From: Propionibacteriaceae bacterium | Lineage (GTDB): Bacteria; Actinomycetota; Actinomycetes; Propionibacteriales; Propionibacteriaceae | NCBI GenBank assembly: GCA_030450535.1 | Contig: JAKDIK010000011.1 | Coordinates: 1 to 19,246, forward strand | Length of the DNA: 19,246 bases | Direction of reading: 5' to 3' | Shown: in pieces, positions 1 through 6,458 of the stretch | How the letters are laid out: each line of letters starts with the position of its first letter | Position numbering within the stretch: the first letter of the stretch is position 1 | Notes under the pieces: generated by a model | Databases searched by the model: none | What the model was told of the DNA's origin: nothing | The model's input: the letters and a program-made list of their open reading frames with translations, nothing else | Translations under genes and position numbers: made by a program

Positions 1-500
1 TCGGACTCCCAGTAGGGCAGCATGCGCGCGACGACGTCCTTGAGGCACTCGGTCTGCGGACGCTCGTCCTCGGGCACGTCGGCGTAGCGCGGGTCGTGGA
101 ACTGGCTGTACTCGCCGTCCGCCTCGAGCACCGGCGGCGGGGTGTCGTAGCTGCGGCGCCAGAGCATGAACTGCTCCTCGCCGTACTTGGCGAGCGTCTC
201 GGCCTTGTTGAGACCCTGGAGCCCGCCGTAGTGGCGCTCGTTGAGGCGCCAGGAGCGCTGCACGGGGATCCAGTGCCGGTCGCAGCCGTCGAGGGCCAGG
301 TACGCGGTGTGGATCGCCCGGCGCAGCAGGGAGGTGTGCAGCTTGTCGGGGAGGAGGTCCTCGGACTTCAGGAGCTCGGCGGCCCTCTCGGCCTCGCCGA
401 CGCCCTTCTCGTTGAGCTCCACGTCCACCCAGCCGGTGAACAGGTTCTTGGAGTTCCACTCGCTCTCGCCGTGGCGCAGCAGGATCAACTTGTACGTCAT
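1..500 (-). CDS. gpmA: 2,3-bisphosphoglycerate-dependent phosphoglycerate mutase, partial
   Basis: Interconverts 3- and 2-phosphoglycerate in glycolysis and gluconeogenesis, in the cytoplasm. The first 166 residues are present; the 3' end runs off the left edge of the window, so no stop is seen. The N-terminus reads MTYKLILLRHGESEWN, which carries the RHGE signature with the phospho-accepting histidine at residue 10. Further on is LNERHYGGLQG (residues 86-96), holding the likely proton donor Glu88, and SLLRRAIHTA near residue 57, both typical of the cofactor-dependent family. The ATG at 500 is chosen because the protein aligns from its first residue with the usual family start. No Shine-Dalgarno lies at normal spacing; a TAGGCT box seven bases upstream suggests a leaderless message. 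It lies 54 bp downstream of the ligase gene on the same strand but appears to have its own promoter. Confidence 0.95.
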   Translation of the reverse strand, partial: MTYKLILLRHGESEWNSKNLFTGWVDVELNEKGVGEAERAAELLKSEDLLPDKLHTSLLRRAIHTAYLALDGCDRHWIPVQRSWRLNERHYGGLQGLNKAETLAKYGEEQFMLWRRSYDTPPPVLEADGEYSQFHDPRYADVPEDERPQTECLKDVVARMLPYWES

Positions 501-507
501 GGCGCCC

Positions 508-513
508 AGCCTA
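508..513 (-). promoter_or_regulatory. -10 box of a leaderless promoter for gpmA
   Basis: On the minus strand this reads TAGGCT, followed by seven bases and then the gpmA ATG. The distance places the transcription start at or next to the start codon. No good -35 box is visible. The same arrangement recurs before five other genes in the window. Confidence 0.5.
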
Positions 514-554
514 TCGGCGCACTCCTTCCCGGGCAGCCGAGCGCGAAGGATCGC

Positions 555-2741
555 TCAGGGACGACCCGGCACACCCAGCACGTCGGCGAGGTCGTAGCTG
601 ACCGGCTCCTCCAACTGCTCGTACGTGCAGGAGTCCGGCTCACGGTCCGGACGCCAGCGCACGAACTGGGCGGTGTGCCGGAAGCGGACGCCCTCCATGT
701 GGTCGTAGCGCACCTCGACGACCCGCTCGGGGCGAAGCGGCGTGAACGACAGGTCCTTCTTCGCGTTCCAGCGGCTGTGGGCCGCGGCGGTCGGCGTCCG
801 CGGAAAGGACTGGTCGCGGAGGTCCTCGGGCGTCTCTTCGGGCTCGGCCCACGCCCACGGGTGCCCCGTCCAGTCCGTGACCAGGGGCTGCAGCTCGGCG
901 AACAGCTCGCGGCGCCGCTCCATGGGGAAGGCGCCGATGACGCCCACCGAGTTCAGCTCCCCCTCGGCGGTGTACAGGCCGAGCAGCAGCGAGCCGATGG
1001 CGTCGGTTTCGTTGCGGTAGAGGCGGTAGCCGGCGACCACGCAGTCGGCCGTCCGCTCGTGCTTGATCTTCCACATCACCCGCTTGTCCTCGGCGTACGG
1101 CTCGCCCATGGGCTTGGCGATGACGCCGTCGAGGCCGGCCCCCTCGAACTGCTCGAACCAGCGGCGCGCCTCGTCGCGGTCGGCGGTCGCCCGTGTCAGG
1201 TACACCGGCGGCGCGGCCTTCGCCAGTGCCTTCTCCAGCGCCGCTCGGCGCTCACCGAACGGTTTCTCGGCGTAGTTGGTGGTCCCGAGGGCCAGCAGGT
1301 CGAAGGCGACGAAGGACGCCGGCGTGGCCTTGGACAGCTTCGCGATCCGGGACGCCGCCGGATGGATGCGCTGCTGCAACGCCTCGAAGCTGAGCCGGTC
1401 GCCGCGCTCGGGCTCGATCAGGATGATCTCGCCGTCGATGCAGCACGGGTCGGGGAAGTTGGCCCTGACCGCCTCGACGATCTCGGGGAAGTACCGCGTC
1501 ATCGGGCGGCTGTTGCGGCTGCCCAGCTCGACGTTGTCGCCGCTGCGCCAGATCAGCGTCCGGAAGCCGTCCCACTTGGGCTCGAAGAGAACGTCGCCGG
1601 ACGGGAACTCCTTCACGGGCTTGGCGAGCATCGGCCCGAACGGCGGGACGATCGGCGTGCCCCACTCGGCGTCCCGCTCTGCCTTGGGCGCCAGATAGTC
1701 CTCATCGGCCCGGTCGGCCTTGCGTTTGCTCGGCGGCACGCGCGGCGGCTCGCCGGGCATCTTGGGGTAGTCGGGAGGGAAGTTGAGCTCGCCGAGCCCG
1801 CGCTCGAGGTCGGCCTCCCAGAGCGCGAGCGCCACGGTCACGTCGCCGACCACGTCGTCGATGGACGCCCACGCGCACCCCCGCTGCCCGACGATCTCGG
1901 GGACTGTCAGCACCGTGAAGTCGGCCGGCGACGCCACCCGAAGTTCCTCCCACGTGAGCGGCATCGAGACCGGCGCCCCCGGCAGCGGCCGCGGGCTGTA
2001 GGCACCCGCGATCGTCCGGTCGCGGTTGGCCTGGTTGAAGTCGACGAACACGCGCTCGCCACGCTCCTCCTTCCACCAACTGGTCGTGACGAGGTCGGGC
2101 AGGCGCCGCTCCAGCTCGCGCGCGAGGCCGATGACGCCGTGACGCACGGCCTGAAATTCGTGCGTCGGGGCGATGCGGGCGTACACGTGGACGCCGCGGT
2201 TGCCGGAGGTCTTGGGGTACGCCGCGAGCCCCACCTCGGCCATGACCTCGCGCAGCACGAGGGCAGCGGCGACGGCGTCCGCGAAGCCACGACCGGGCTG
2301 GGGATCGAGGTCGATGCGCAGCTCGTCGGGGTTGTCGAGGTTGGCCGTGCGCACCGGCCAGGGGTGAAAGGTGATCGTGCCCATCTGCGCCGCCCAGGCC
2401 AGCGAGGCGGGCTCGTCGAAGACGAGCTGGTCATGGCGGCGACGACTGGGGTAGGTGCAGGTGACCGTGCGCAGGAAGGCGGGAGCCCCGCGCGGCGGCC
2501 GCTTCGAGAAGAACTCCTCACCCTCGATGCCGTCGGGGAAGCGCTGCAGCGTCATGGGCCGATCGCCGTTGAGGTGACCGAAGGGCTCGGCGACGGCGAG
2601 CAGGTAGTCGGCGAGGTCGCGCTTGGTGAGGGCCGCCCCCCGCGCGGTGGCCGGCCACAGCACCTTGTCGGGGCTGCTCAGCTTCACCGTCCGGACGCCG
2701 TCCGGCCCGGGCACCTCGATCATCAGGTCGTCTGCGGCCAT
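555..2741 (-). CDS. ligD: ATP-dependent DNA ligase, LigD-type polymerase-ligase fusion
   Basis: Predicted two-domain end-joining enzyme of 728 residues that adds nucleotides and seals DNA ends, usually with Ku. Residues about 15-300 form the LigD polymerase (archaeo-eukaryotic primase) domain: catalytic aspartates in LRIDLDP (Asp144, Asp146), KTSGNRGVHV at 177-186, and VFVDFNQANRDRT with Asp234. Residues about 365-725 form the ATP-dependent ligase: adenylated Lys389 in FEPKWDGFR, SRN near 409, CIDGEI near 435, GLDGVIAKP at 536-544 and WKIK at 557-560. The nuclease-like 3'-phosphoesterase domain found in many LigD proteins is absent: only a short charged linker (about 325-360) separates the two domains. 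No Ku gene is in the window. The ATG at 2741 has a weak AGGA eight bases upstream. The gene is divergent from the short-chain dehydrogenase, 35 bp away. Confidence 0.93.
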   Translation of the reverse strand: MAADDLMIEVPGPDGVRTVKLSSPDKVLWPATARGAALTKRDLADYLLAVAEPFGHLNGDRPMTLQRFPDGIEGEEFFSKRPPRGAPAFLRTVTCTYPSRRRHDQLVFDEPASLAWAAQMGTITFHPWPVRTANLDNPDELRIDLDPQPGRGFADAVAAALVLREVMAEVGLAAYPKTSGNRGVHVYARIAPTHEFQAVRHGVIGLARELERRLPDLVTTSWWKEERGERVFVDFNQANRDRTIAGAYSPRPLPGAPVSMPLTWEELRVASPADFTVLTVPEIVGQRGCAWASIDDVVGDVTVALALWEADLERGLGELNFPPDYPKMPGEPPRVPPSKRKADRADEDYLAPKAERDAEWGTPIVPPFGPMLAKPVKEFPSGDVLFEPKWDGFRTLIWRSGDNVELGSRNSRPMTRYFPEIVEAVRANFPDPCCIDGEIILIEPERGDRLSFEALQQRIHPAASRIAKLSKATPASFVAFDLLALGTTNYAEKPFGERRAALEKALAKAAPPVYLTRATADRDEARRWFEQFEGAGLDGVIAKPMGEPYAEDKRVMWKIKHERTADCVVAGYRLYRNETDAIGSLLLGLYTAEGELNSVGVIGAFPMERRRELFAELQPLVTDWTGHPWAWAEPEETPEDLRDQSFPRTPTAAAHSRWNAKKDLSFTPLRPERVVEVRYDHMEGVRFRHTAQFVRWRPDREPDSCTYEQLEEPVSYDLADVLGVPGRP

Positions 2742-2763
2742 GGGCTCATCCTGCCAGCCCGCT

Positions 2764-2769
2764 TAGGAT
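2764..2769 (+). promoter_or_regulatory. -10 box of a leaderless promoter for the SDR gene
   Basis: TAGGAT lies seven bases before the ATG at 2777, and there is no purine-rich ribosome site at normal spacing. The divergent ligase start is only 35 bp away, so the -35 region would fall in the first codons of ligD. Confidence 0.5.
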
Positions 2770-2776
2770 CGGGGCC

Positions 2777-3523
2777 ATGAGTGAACTTCGCACCGCCGTC
2801 GTCACCGGAGCCTCCAGCGGCATCGGCGCCGCCACCGCCCGCGCCCTGGCCGCGGAGGGTTACCGGGTTGTCTGCGCCGCCCGGCGCTTCGCCCGCATCC
2901 ACGACCTTGCCGCCGAGATTGACGGCGTGGCGGTGGGCTGCGACATCACGCAGGCCGACGATGTCGCCGTGCTCGCCGAGGAGGTCGGTGATCGGCTCGA
3001 CCTGCTGGTGAACAACGCCGGCGGAGCGGTCGGGCAGGAGCCGCTCGGGGAGGCCGACCTGGCCGCCTGGGACACCATGTACGCCACCAACGTGGTCGGC
3101 GCCGGCCGGGTCACCAAGGCACTGCTCCCGGCGCTGCGCGCGGCGCAGGGCACGGTGGTGTTCGTCACCTCCACCGCCGCGGAAGCCGCCTACGAGGGCG
3201 GCGCCGGCTACAACGCGGCCAAGGCGGCGGAGCGCATGTTGGCCCGCGCCCTGCGGCTGGAGCTGTGTGGCGAACCGGTCCGGGTGTGCGAGGTCTCCCC
3301 CGGCATGGTGCGCACCGAGGAGTTCTCCCTCACCCGCCACCGCGGCGACGAGGCGAAGGCAGCCGCCGTGTACGCCGGCGTCCCGGATCCGCTGTCAGCC
3401 GAGGACGTGGCCGAGGCCATCGCATGGGTCGCCGCCCGGCCCGCGCACGTGAACATCGACCAGCTGACGATCCGTCCCCGCGCCCAGGCGGCGAATCACA
3501 AGGTGCACCGCGTGTCGTCTTGA
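2777..3523 (+). CDS. Short-chain dehydrogenase/reductase (SDR family)
   Basis: NAD(P)-dependent oxidoreductase of 248 residues with a Rossmann fold; substrate unknown. The cofactor loop TGASSGIG is at residues 10-17, followed by a basic pair (AARR, 34-37) that favours NADP(H). NNAG lies at 79-82. The catalytic residues are Ser132, Tyr145 and Lys149 in GYNAAK. PGMVRTEEF follows the active site, as in classical SDRs. Length is normal. The closest general type is the YdfG-like serine/3-hydroxy acid dehydrogenase group, but the sequence alone does not settle the substrate. It is transcribed away from ligD and followed by the candidate RNA region. Confidence 0.9.
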   Translation: MSELRTAVVTGASSGIGAATARALAAEGYRVVCAARRFARIHDLAAEIDGVAVGCDITQADDVAVLAEEVGDRLDLLVNNAGGAVGQEPLGEADLAAWDTMYATNVVGAGRVTKALLPALRAAQGTVVFVTSTAAEAAYEGGAGYNAAKAAERMLARALRLELCGEPVRVCEVSPGMVRTEEFSLTRHRGDEAKAAAVYAGVPDPLSAEDVAEAIAWVAARPAHVNIDQLTIRPRAQAANHKVHRVSS

Positions 3524-3542
3524 AATCTCTTCCACAAAGGGG

Positions 3543-3572
3543 TTGACGCCCGCGCGAACGCGGGGGTAGCGT
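3543..3572 (+). promoter_or_regulatory. Sigma-70-like promoter with a palindrome in its spacer
   Basis: A -35 box TTGACG (3543-3548) and a -10 box TAGCGT (3567-3572) are separated by 18 bases. The spacer holds a perfect inverted repeat, CCCGCG-CGAA-CGCGGG (3549-3564). It would start a transcript near 3579. There is no convincing plus-strand coding sequence before 3848, so the transcript is either non-coding or a long leader for the aldo/keto reductase. The palindrome could be an operator, or a stem at the end of the preceding gene. Confidence 0.5.
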
Positions 3573-3578
3573 GGGTCT

Positions 3579-3758
3579 TCCACTCCTCGCAAGAGGAAGG
3601 GACGAGAGGGCAATCGCACCGCGAAGCTCGACGCTCTTCGGGGCAGTTCGAGCCGGGTCCGGACGTGGACCGCGGCGGAAGGCGGGCTCACTCGGGTTCG
3701 ACACGTTTCGTCGAACACACTGAGGCCTCGGACCAACTCATACTTGGTCCGGGGCCTC
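3579..3758 (+). ncRNA. Candidate structured small RNA
   Basis: This stretch lies between a promoter and a terminator-like stem in a 324-bp gap and shows a series of possible hairpins: CCTC-GCAA-GAGG with a GNRA loop (3585-3596), CGAAG/CTTCG (3622-3626 with 3636-3640), an outer GAGCC/GGCTC stem (3650-3654 with 3685-3689) enclosing GGTCC/GGACC (3656-3660 with 3667-3671), GTTCGAC/GTCGAAC (3696-3702 with 3710-3716), and the final 15-bp stem (3722-3758). I see no match to SRP RNA, RNase P RNA, tmRNA or a riboswitch I can recognise. It might instead be a leader of the downstream gene. The structure is read by eye, not folded by a program. Confidence 0.45.
3722..3758 (+). terminator. Strong terminator-like hairpin
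   Basis: A 15-bp stem (3722-3736 with 3744-3758) encloses a seven-base loop, CTCATAC. All pairs are Watson-Crick except one G-U. No long T run follows, only GTTTACC some eight bases later, which is common for actinobacterial terminators. It would end the candidate RNA and insulate the aldo/keto reductase promoter. Confidence 0.65.
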
Positions 3759-3835
3759 GCCTCATGTTTACCCCAGGCGCGCCACGAGGGCGTGAACGAC
3801 ACGCGGCGCCCGGATGAACCAGCGTGTCGACGGGC

Positions 3836-3841
3836 TAGGTT
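3836..3841 (+). promoter_or_regulatory. -10 box of a leaderless promoter for the aldo/keto reductase
   Basis: TAGGTT is followed by six bases and the ATG at 3848. A GGAGG sits one base from the ATG, too close to act as a normal ribosome site, so initiation without a leader is the simpler reading. Confidence 0.5.
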
Positions 3842-3847
3842 GGAGGC

Positions 3848-4690
3848 ATGACTGATCAGCCCACCATCGAACTCAACAACGGCGTCACGATCCCCCAGAT
3901 CGGGTTCGGGACGTTCCGCGTGGACGAGGCCGAGACGCAGCGCGTCGCCGAGGCGGCGCTGGCGGCCGGCTACCGCCACATCGATACCGCAGCCGGCTAC
4001 TACAACGAGGCCGGCGTCGGGGCCGCGCTCAAGGCGTCCGGCCTGCCGCGCGATGAGGTGTTCCTCACCACCAAGCTCCGCAACGGCGACCAGGGCTACG
4101 ACAGCGCGCTGAAGGCGTTCGAGAACAGCCGGGCCGCCCTGGACGTGGACGTCGTCGACCTCTACCTCATTCACTGGCCGACGCCCACCCGGTGGCTGGC
4201 CCCGGAGACGTGGCGCGCGTTCGAGAAGCTGCTCGCGGACGGGGCGGTGCGGGCCATCGGCGTCTCGAACTTCCTGCCCCAGCACCTCGGGCGCCTCCTG
4301 GAGACCGCCGAGGTGGTGCCGGCGGTGAACCAGTTCGAGATTCACCCCTCGCTGCAGCAGCAAGCCGCCCAGGCCGCGTGCCGTGAGAACGGGATCGCCG
4401 TCGAGGCCTACGGCCCGATCGGCAAGGGTGAGGATCTCGAGCTGGACGCCGTCGTGGCCGCCGCCGACGCCCACGACGTGTCGCCCGCCCAGGTCGTGCT
4501 GCGCTGGCACCTGCAGAACGGGACGATCGCCATCCCGAAGTCGGCGACGCCCGAGCGCATCCGCAGCAACATCGAGGTGTTCGGCTTCGAGCTCTCCGAC
4601 GACGAGATGGCGGCGATCACCGGCCTGGAGAGCGGCAACCGCCTCTACCCCAACCCCGACGAGTTCGAGGCGACGCAGTTCCGCGACTGA
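3848..4690 (+). CDS. Aldo/keto reductase, 2,5-diketo-D-gluconate reductase type
   Basis: NADPH-dependent carbonyl reductase of 280 residues with a TIM-barrel fold. The catalytic tetrad is visible: Asp46 in YRHIDTA, Tyr51, Lys76 in VFLTTKLRN and His109 in DLYLIHWP. The C-terminal cofactor signature IPKSATPERIRSN is present. These features and the length match the bacterial AKR5-like group, which includes 2,5-diketo-D-gluconate and methylglyoxal reductases; the natural substrate cannot be told from sequence. Transcription starts from its own promoter after the upstream terminator. The first copy of the 49-base hairpin element begins about 16 bases after its stop codon. Confidence 0.92.
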   Translation: MTDQPTIELNNGVTIPQIGFGTFRVDEAETQRVAEAALAAGYRHIDTAAGYYNEAGVGAALKASGLPRDEVFLTTKLRNGDQGYDSALKAFENSRAALDVDVVDLYLIHWPTPTRWLAPETWRAFEKLLADGAVRAIGVSNFLPQHLGRLLETAEVVPAVNQFEIHPSLQQQAAQAACRENGIAVEAYGPIGKGEDLELDAVVAAADAHDVSPAQVVLRWHLQNGTIAIPKSATPERIRSNIEVFGFELSDDEMAAITGLESGNRLYPNPDEFEATQFRD

Positions 4691-4706
4691 TCCCCGGTTG
4701 AGACCG

Positions 4707-4756
4707 TCTCACCCGAAGATGGGGGTCGGAGTATCGACCCTCATCCTCGGGTGAGA
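4707..4756 (+). repeat. Hairpin repeat element, copy 1 (likely terminator)
   Basis: Two 22-base arms (4707-4728 and 4735-4756) flank a GAGTAT loop. The arms pair throughout except for one A-C mismatch (4717/4746) and one G-U pair (4722/4741). Bases 4709-4757 match 5752-5800 at 48 of 49 positions. It sits just after the aldo/keto reductase stop and before the promoter of the next gene, so it may act as a terminator without a U tract. The near identity of two copies also fits a REP-like or small mobile repeat. Confidence 0.8.
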
Positions 4757-4778
4757 CCATTCTCGGCCCAAACCCCCG

Positions 4779-4809
4779 CTGACAAGGCCTGACGGAGCCG
4801 GCCTAATGT
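4779..4809 (+). promoter_or_regulatory. Promoter of the DUF559-like gene, leaderless
   Basis: CTGACA (4779-4784) and TAATGT (4804-4809) are spaced by 19 bases. The -10 box ends six bases before the GTG start at 4816, and no ribosome site is present. This is the clearest -10 of the leaderless group. Confidence 0.5.
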
Positions 4810-4815
4810 CCTTGC

Positions 4816-5736
4816 GTGTGGGCACGAAAAGGGATACCTCGTGAACTCGAACTGATCCTTGCGCGCCAGGACGGCACCGCGACCACGTCCCAAGTCGTGA
4901 CGACGCTCGGGCGCTCGCCTCTGCGCCGGCTGCTGGACGAGCGAACATGGACGCGCGTGACGCCCGGGATCATCGTGGCCGCTCCCGAATCGGCGCTGCG
5001 ACACCGCTTGTGGGCCGGCCACCTTCTGGGCGGGCCGGCCTCGTCCCTCGGCGGGTGGGCGGCGCTGGCGGCGTCCGGGATGGAGGTGCGCGTCCACGAC
5101 GTCGCGGTCTGGGTACCCGCTGGGGTTCGCCGAGCGGACCGTCCGGGATGGTTCTTCCGCGAGGACGGCGCCGGACGCCTCGACCACGTGGCCGGCACGC
5201 TGCCGCGCATCCGGACCGACGACGCCCTGCTCGACGTGGGCCAGGAGCTGGGCATCGAGGGCTGGGTGACGCTGGCGTCCGAGGCCGTGCGCGAGCGCCG
5301 GACGAGCGTGGCCCGGTTGACACGCACCGCGCGCGGCCGGACGCGGCTCCGACAGCGGACGATGCTGCTCGCTGTGCTGGGCGATCTCTCCGGGGTGGAG
5401 AGCACGCTGGAGTGGCTGTACCGACGCGACGTCGAGCGGGCGCACGGGTTGCCTGAGGGGCGCCGTCAAATGTCGCTCTCCGGAGGGACGCGCAGCGACG
5501 TCTGCTACGACGCCTACACCACGATCGCCGAGGTGGACGGGCGCTGCCACGACGCGACGCAGTTCCGCGACGCGGCGCGGGACAACGCCCACGCGGCGTT
5601 GGGGCAGATCACGTTGCGCTACGGCACCGTCGCGATCCGCGTGCATCCGTGCCTCACGGCGCGTCAGGTCGCGGCGGTGCTTCGGACGCGGGGGTGGCGA
5701 GGAGACCTCACACGCTGCCCATCCTGCCCCGACTGA
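4816..5736 (+). CDS. AbiEi-like / DUF559 (Vsr-type nuclease fold) protein
   Basis: A 306-residue protein of a layout common in actinobacteria: an N-terminal winged-helix-like part (about residues 8-60) similar to the AbiEi antitoxin N-terminus, a middle region, and a C-terminal segment resembling DUF559, which belongs to the PD-(D/E)XK/Vsr-like nuclease superfamily. The C-terminal pattern is visible as RSDVCYDAYTTIAEVDG (Asp228, Glu239, Asp241), then RDAARDN at 251-257 and a late LRYG. The acidic residues suggest a metal site, but no activity has been shown by the sequence. No toxin partner (AbiEii) lies nearby. The start is GTG at 4816, just after a TAATGT box. The gene stands alone, bracketed by the two hairpin repeats. 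Confidence 0.7.
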   Translation: MWARKGIPRELELILARQDGTATTSQVVTTLGRSPLRRLLDERTWTRVTPGIIVAAPESALRHRLWAGHLLGGPASSLGGWAALAASGMEVRVHDVAVWVPAGVRRADRPGWFFREDGAGRLDHVAGTLPRIRTDDALLDVGQELGIEGWVTLASEAVRERRTSVARLTRTARGRTRLRQRTMLLAVLGDLSGVESTLEWLYRRDVERAHGLPEGRRQMSLSGGTRSDVCYDAYTTIAEVDGRCHDATQFRDAARDNAHAALGQITLRYGTVAIRVHPCLTARQVAAVLRTRGWRGDLTRCPSCPD

Positions 5737-5751
5737 CGATGCCGACCCGCT

Positions 5752-5800
5752 TCACCCGAAGATGGGGGTTGGAGTATCGACCCTCATCCTCGGGTGAGAC
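5752..5800 (+). repeat. Hairpin repeat element, copy 2 (likely two-way terminator)
   Basis: Second copy of the 49-base element, differing from copy 1 only at 5770 (T instead of C), which changes a C-G pair into a permitted pairing with G. The arms are 5752-5771 and 5778-5797 around the same GAGTAT loop. It lies between two convergent genes ending at 5736 (plus) and 5814 (minus), the ideal place for a terminator serving both strands. Confidence 0.8.
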
Positions 5801-5813
5801 GGCCCTGCGGTGC

Positions 5814-6446
5814 TCACGCGCCCAGCCGCCGCGATTCCACCACCGTGCCGGCCAGCACCCACAGGCCCGGCAACAGGATGAAGATCGGCGGGAAGACCAT
5901 CACGAGGCCGATCGTCAGCGTCAGCGCCGCCAACAGCCCCAGGGTCCCCAGCGGGTCGTCGAGGCTGATCCGCGCCGCCTTCTGCACGAGCGGCCACCAC
6001 CCATGGGCGTCCCCGGACGCCTCGCCCTCGGGGTTCGACCACAACGCCGCGGCCCGCAACAGCACCGCCCAGACCAGGGCCGCGACGCCCACCGCGCCCC
6101 AGAGTGCTACCGGGCCGCCCGGCACGTAGCCGCCCCCGAGCCAGACCACGTTCATGTAGAGCAGCACCGCGACGGCCAGGCCACCGACGGCCATCAGCCA
6201 GTTGTGCCGCAGGGCATTCCACGTAGCGGCCGCGAAATCCCCGACAGTATGGGAGCGCCCCGACACCGCGCGCCGCACCTGGGCGATGCCCGCGGCGAGT
6301 CCCGCCAGCCAGCCGAGCCCGGTCATGAACGCCCCGAACGCGAGCAGGCTCACCACCACGAGCGTCCCGATCACCGACCAATCCGGCAGCCGCCAACGCC
6401 GCGCAGCCCTGTCCTCGTCGGAACCCTCCTCGCGCAGGCGTGTCAT
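5814..6446 (-). CDS. YesL-like (DUF624) membrane protein, second copy
   Basis: A 210-residue integral membrane protein with about five hydrophobic segments. It has the hallmarks of the YesL/DUF624 family, small proteins often encoded with sugar ABC transporters; their role is not established. It is clearly a paralog of the protein at 8574-9227: both share WAV..RAAA.WS.PEGEA, GWW, LDD..GTL and a closing PGLWVLA segment. It is the last gene of the galactoside operon, nine bases after the beta-galactosidase stop. The ATG at 6446 is preferred over a TTG six bases upstream because a TAGGGT box lies six bases before the ATG; that box contains the TAG stop of the preceding gene. Confidence 0.8.
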   Translation of the reverse strand: MTRLREEGSDEDRAARRWRLPDWSVIGTLVVVSLLAFGAFMTGLGWLAGLAAGIAQVRRAVSGRSHTVGDFAAATWNALRHNWLMAVGGLAVAVLLYMNVVWLGGGYVPGGPVALWGAVGVAALVWAVLLRAAALWSNPEGEASGDAHGWWPLVQKAARISLDDPLGTLGLLAALTLTIGLVMVFPPIFILLPGLWVLAGTVVESRRLGA

Positions 6447-6452
6447 GGCCAA

Positions 6453-6458
6453 ACCCTA
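6453..6458 (-). promoter_or_regulatory. Possible internal -10 box overlapping a stop codon
   Basis: On the minus strand TAGGGT begins with the TAG stop of the beta-galactosidase and ends six bases before the ATG of the YesL-like gene. It could give a separate leaderless transcript for the last gene of the operon. There is no matching strong -35 box. Confidence 0.35.

Noticed and set aside
96..2780. 894-residue open frame on the plus strand, antisense to gpmA and ligD
   Set aside because: It lies opposite two genes with intact motifs, spans the gap between them, and its protein is Arg/Gly/Leu/Val-rich with no recognisable domain. High GC content makes such frames common.
3690..3720. tRNA- or tmRNA-like T arm at GGGTTCGAC
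   Set aside because: The flanking bases do not form an acceptor stem or a T stem; the complementarity instead makes a simple hairpin with GTCGAAC.
3395..4510. 371-residue minus-strand frame across the candidate RNA and aldo/keto reductase
   Set aside because: It covers a gene with an intact catalytic tetrad on the other strand and has no family features.
4707..5800. The two repeats as a CRISPR array
   Set aside because: Only two copies, more than 1 kb apart, with a gene between them and no cas genes.
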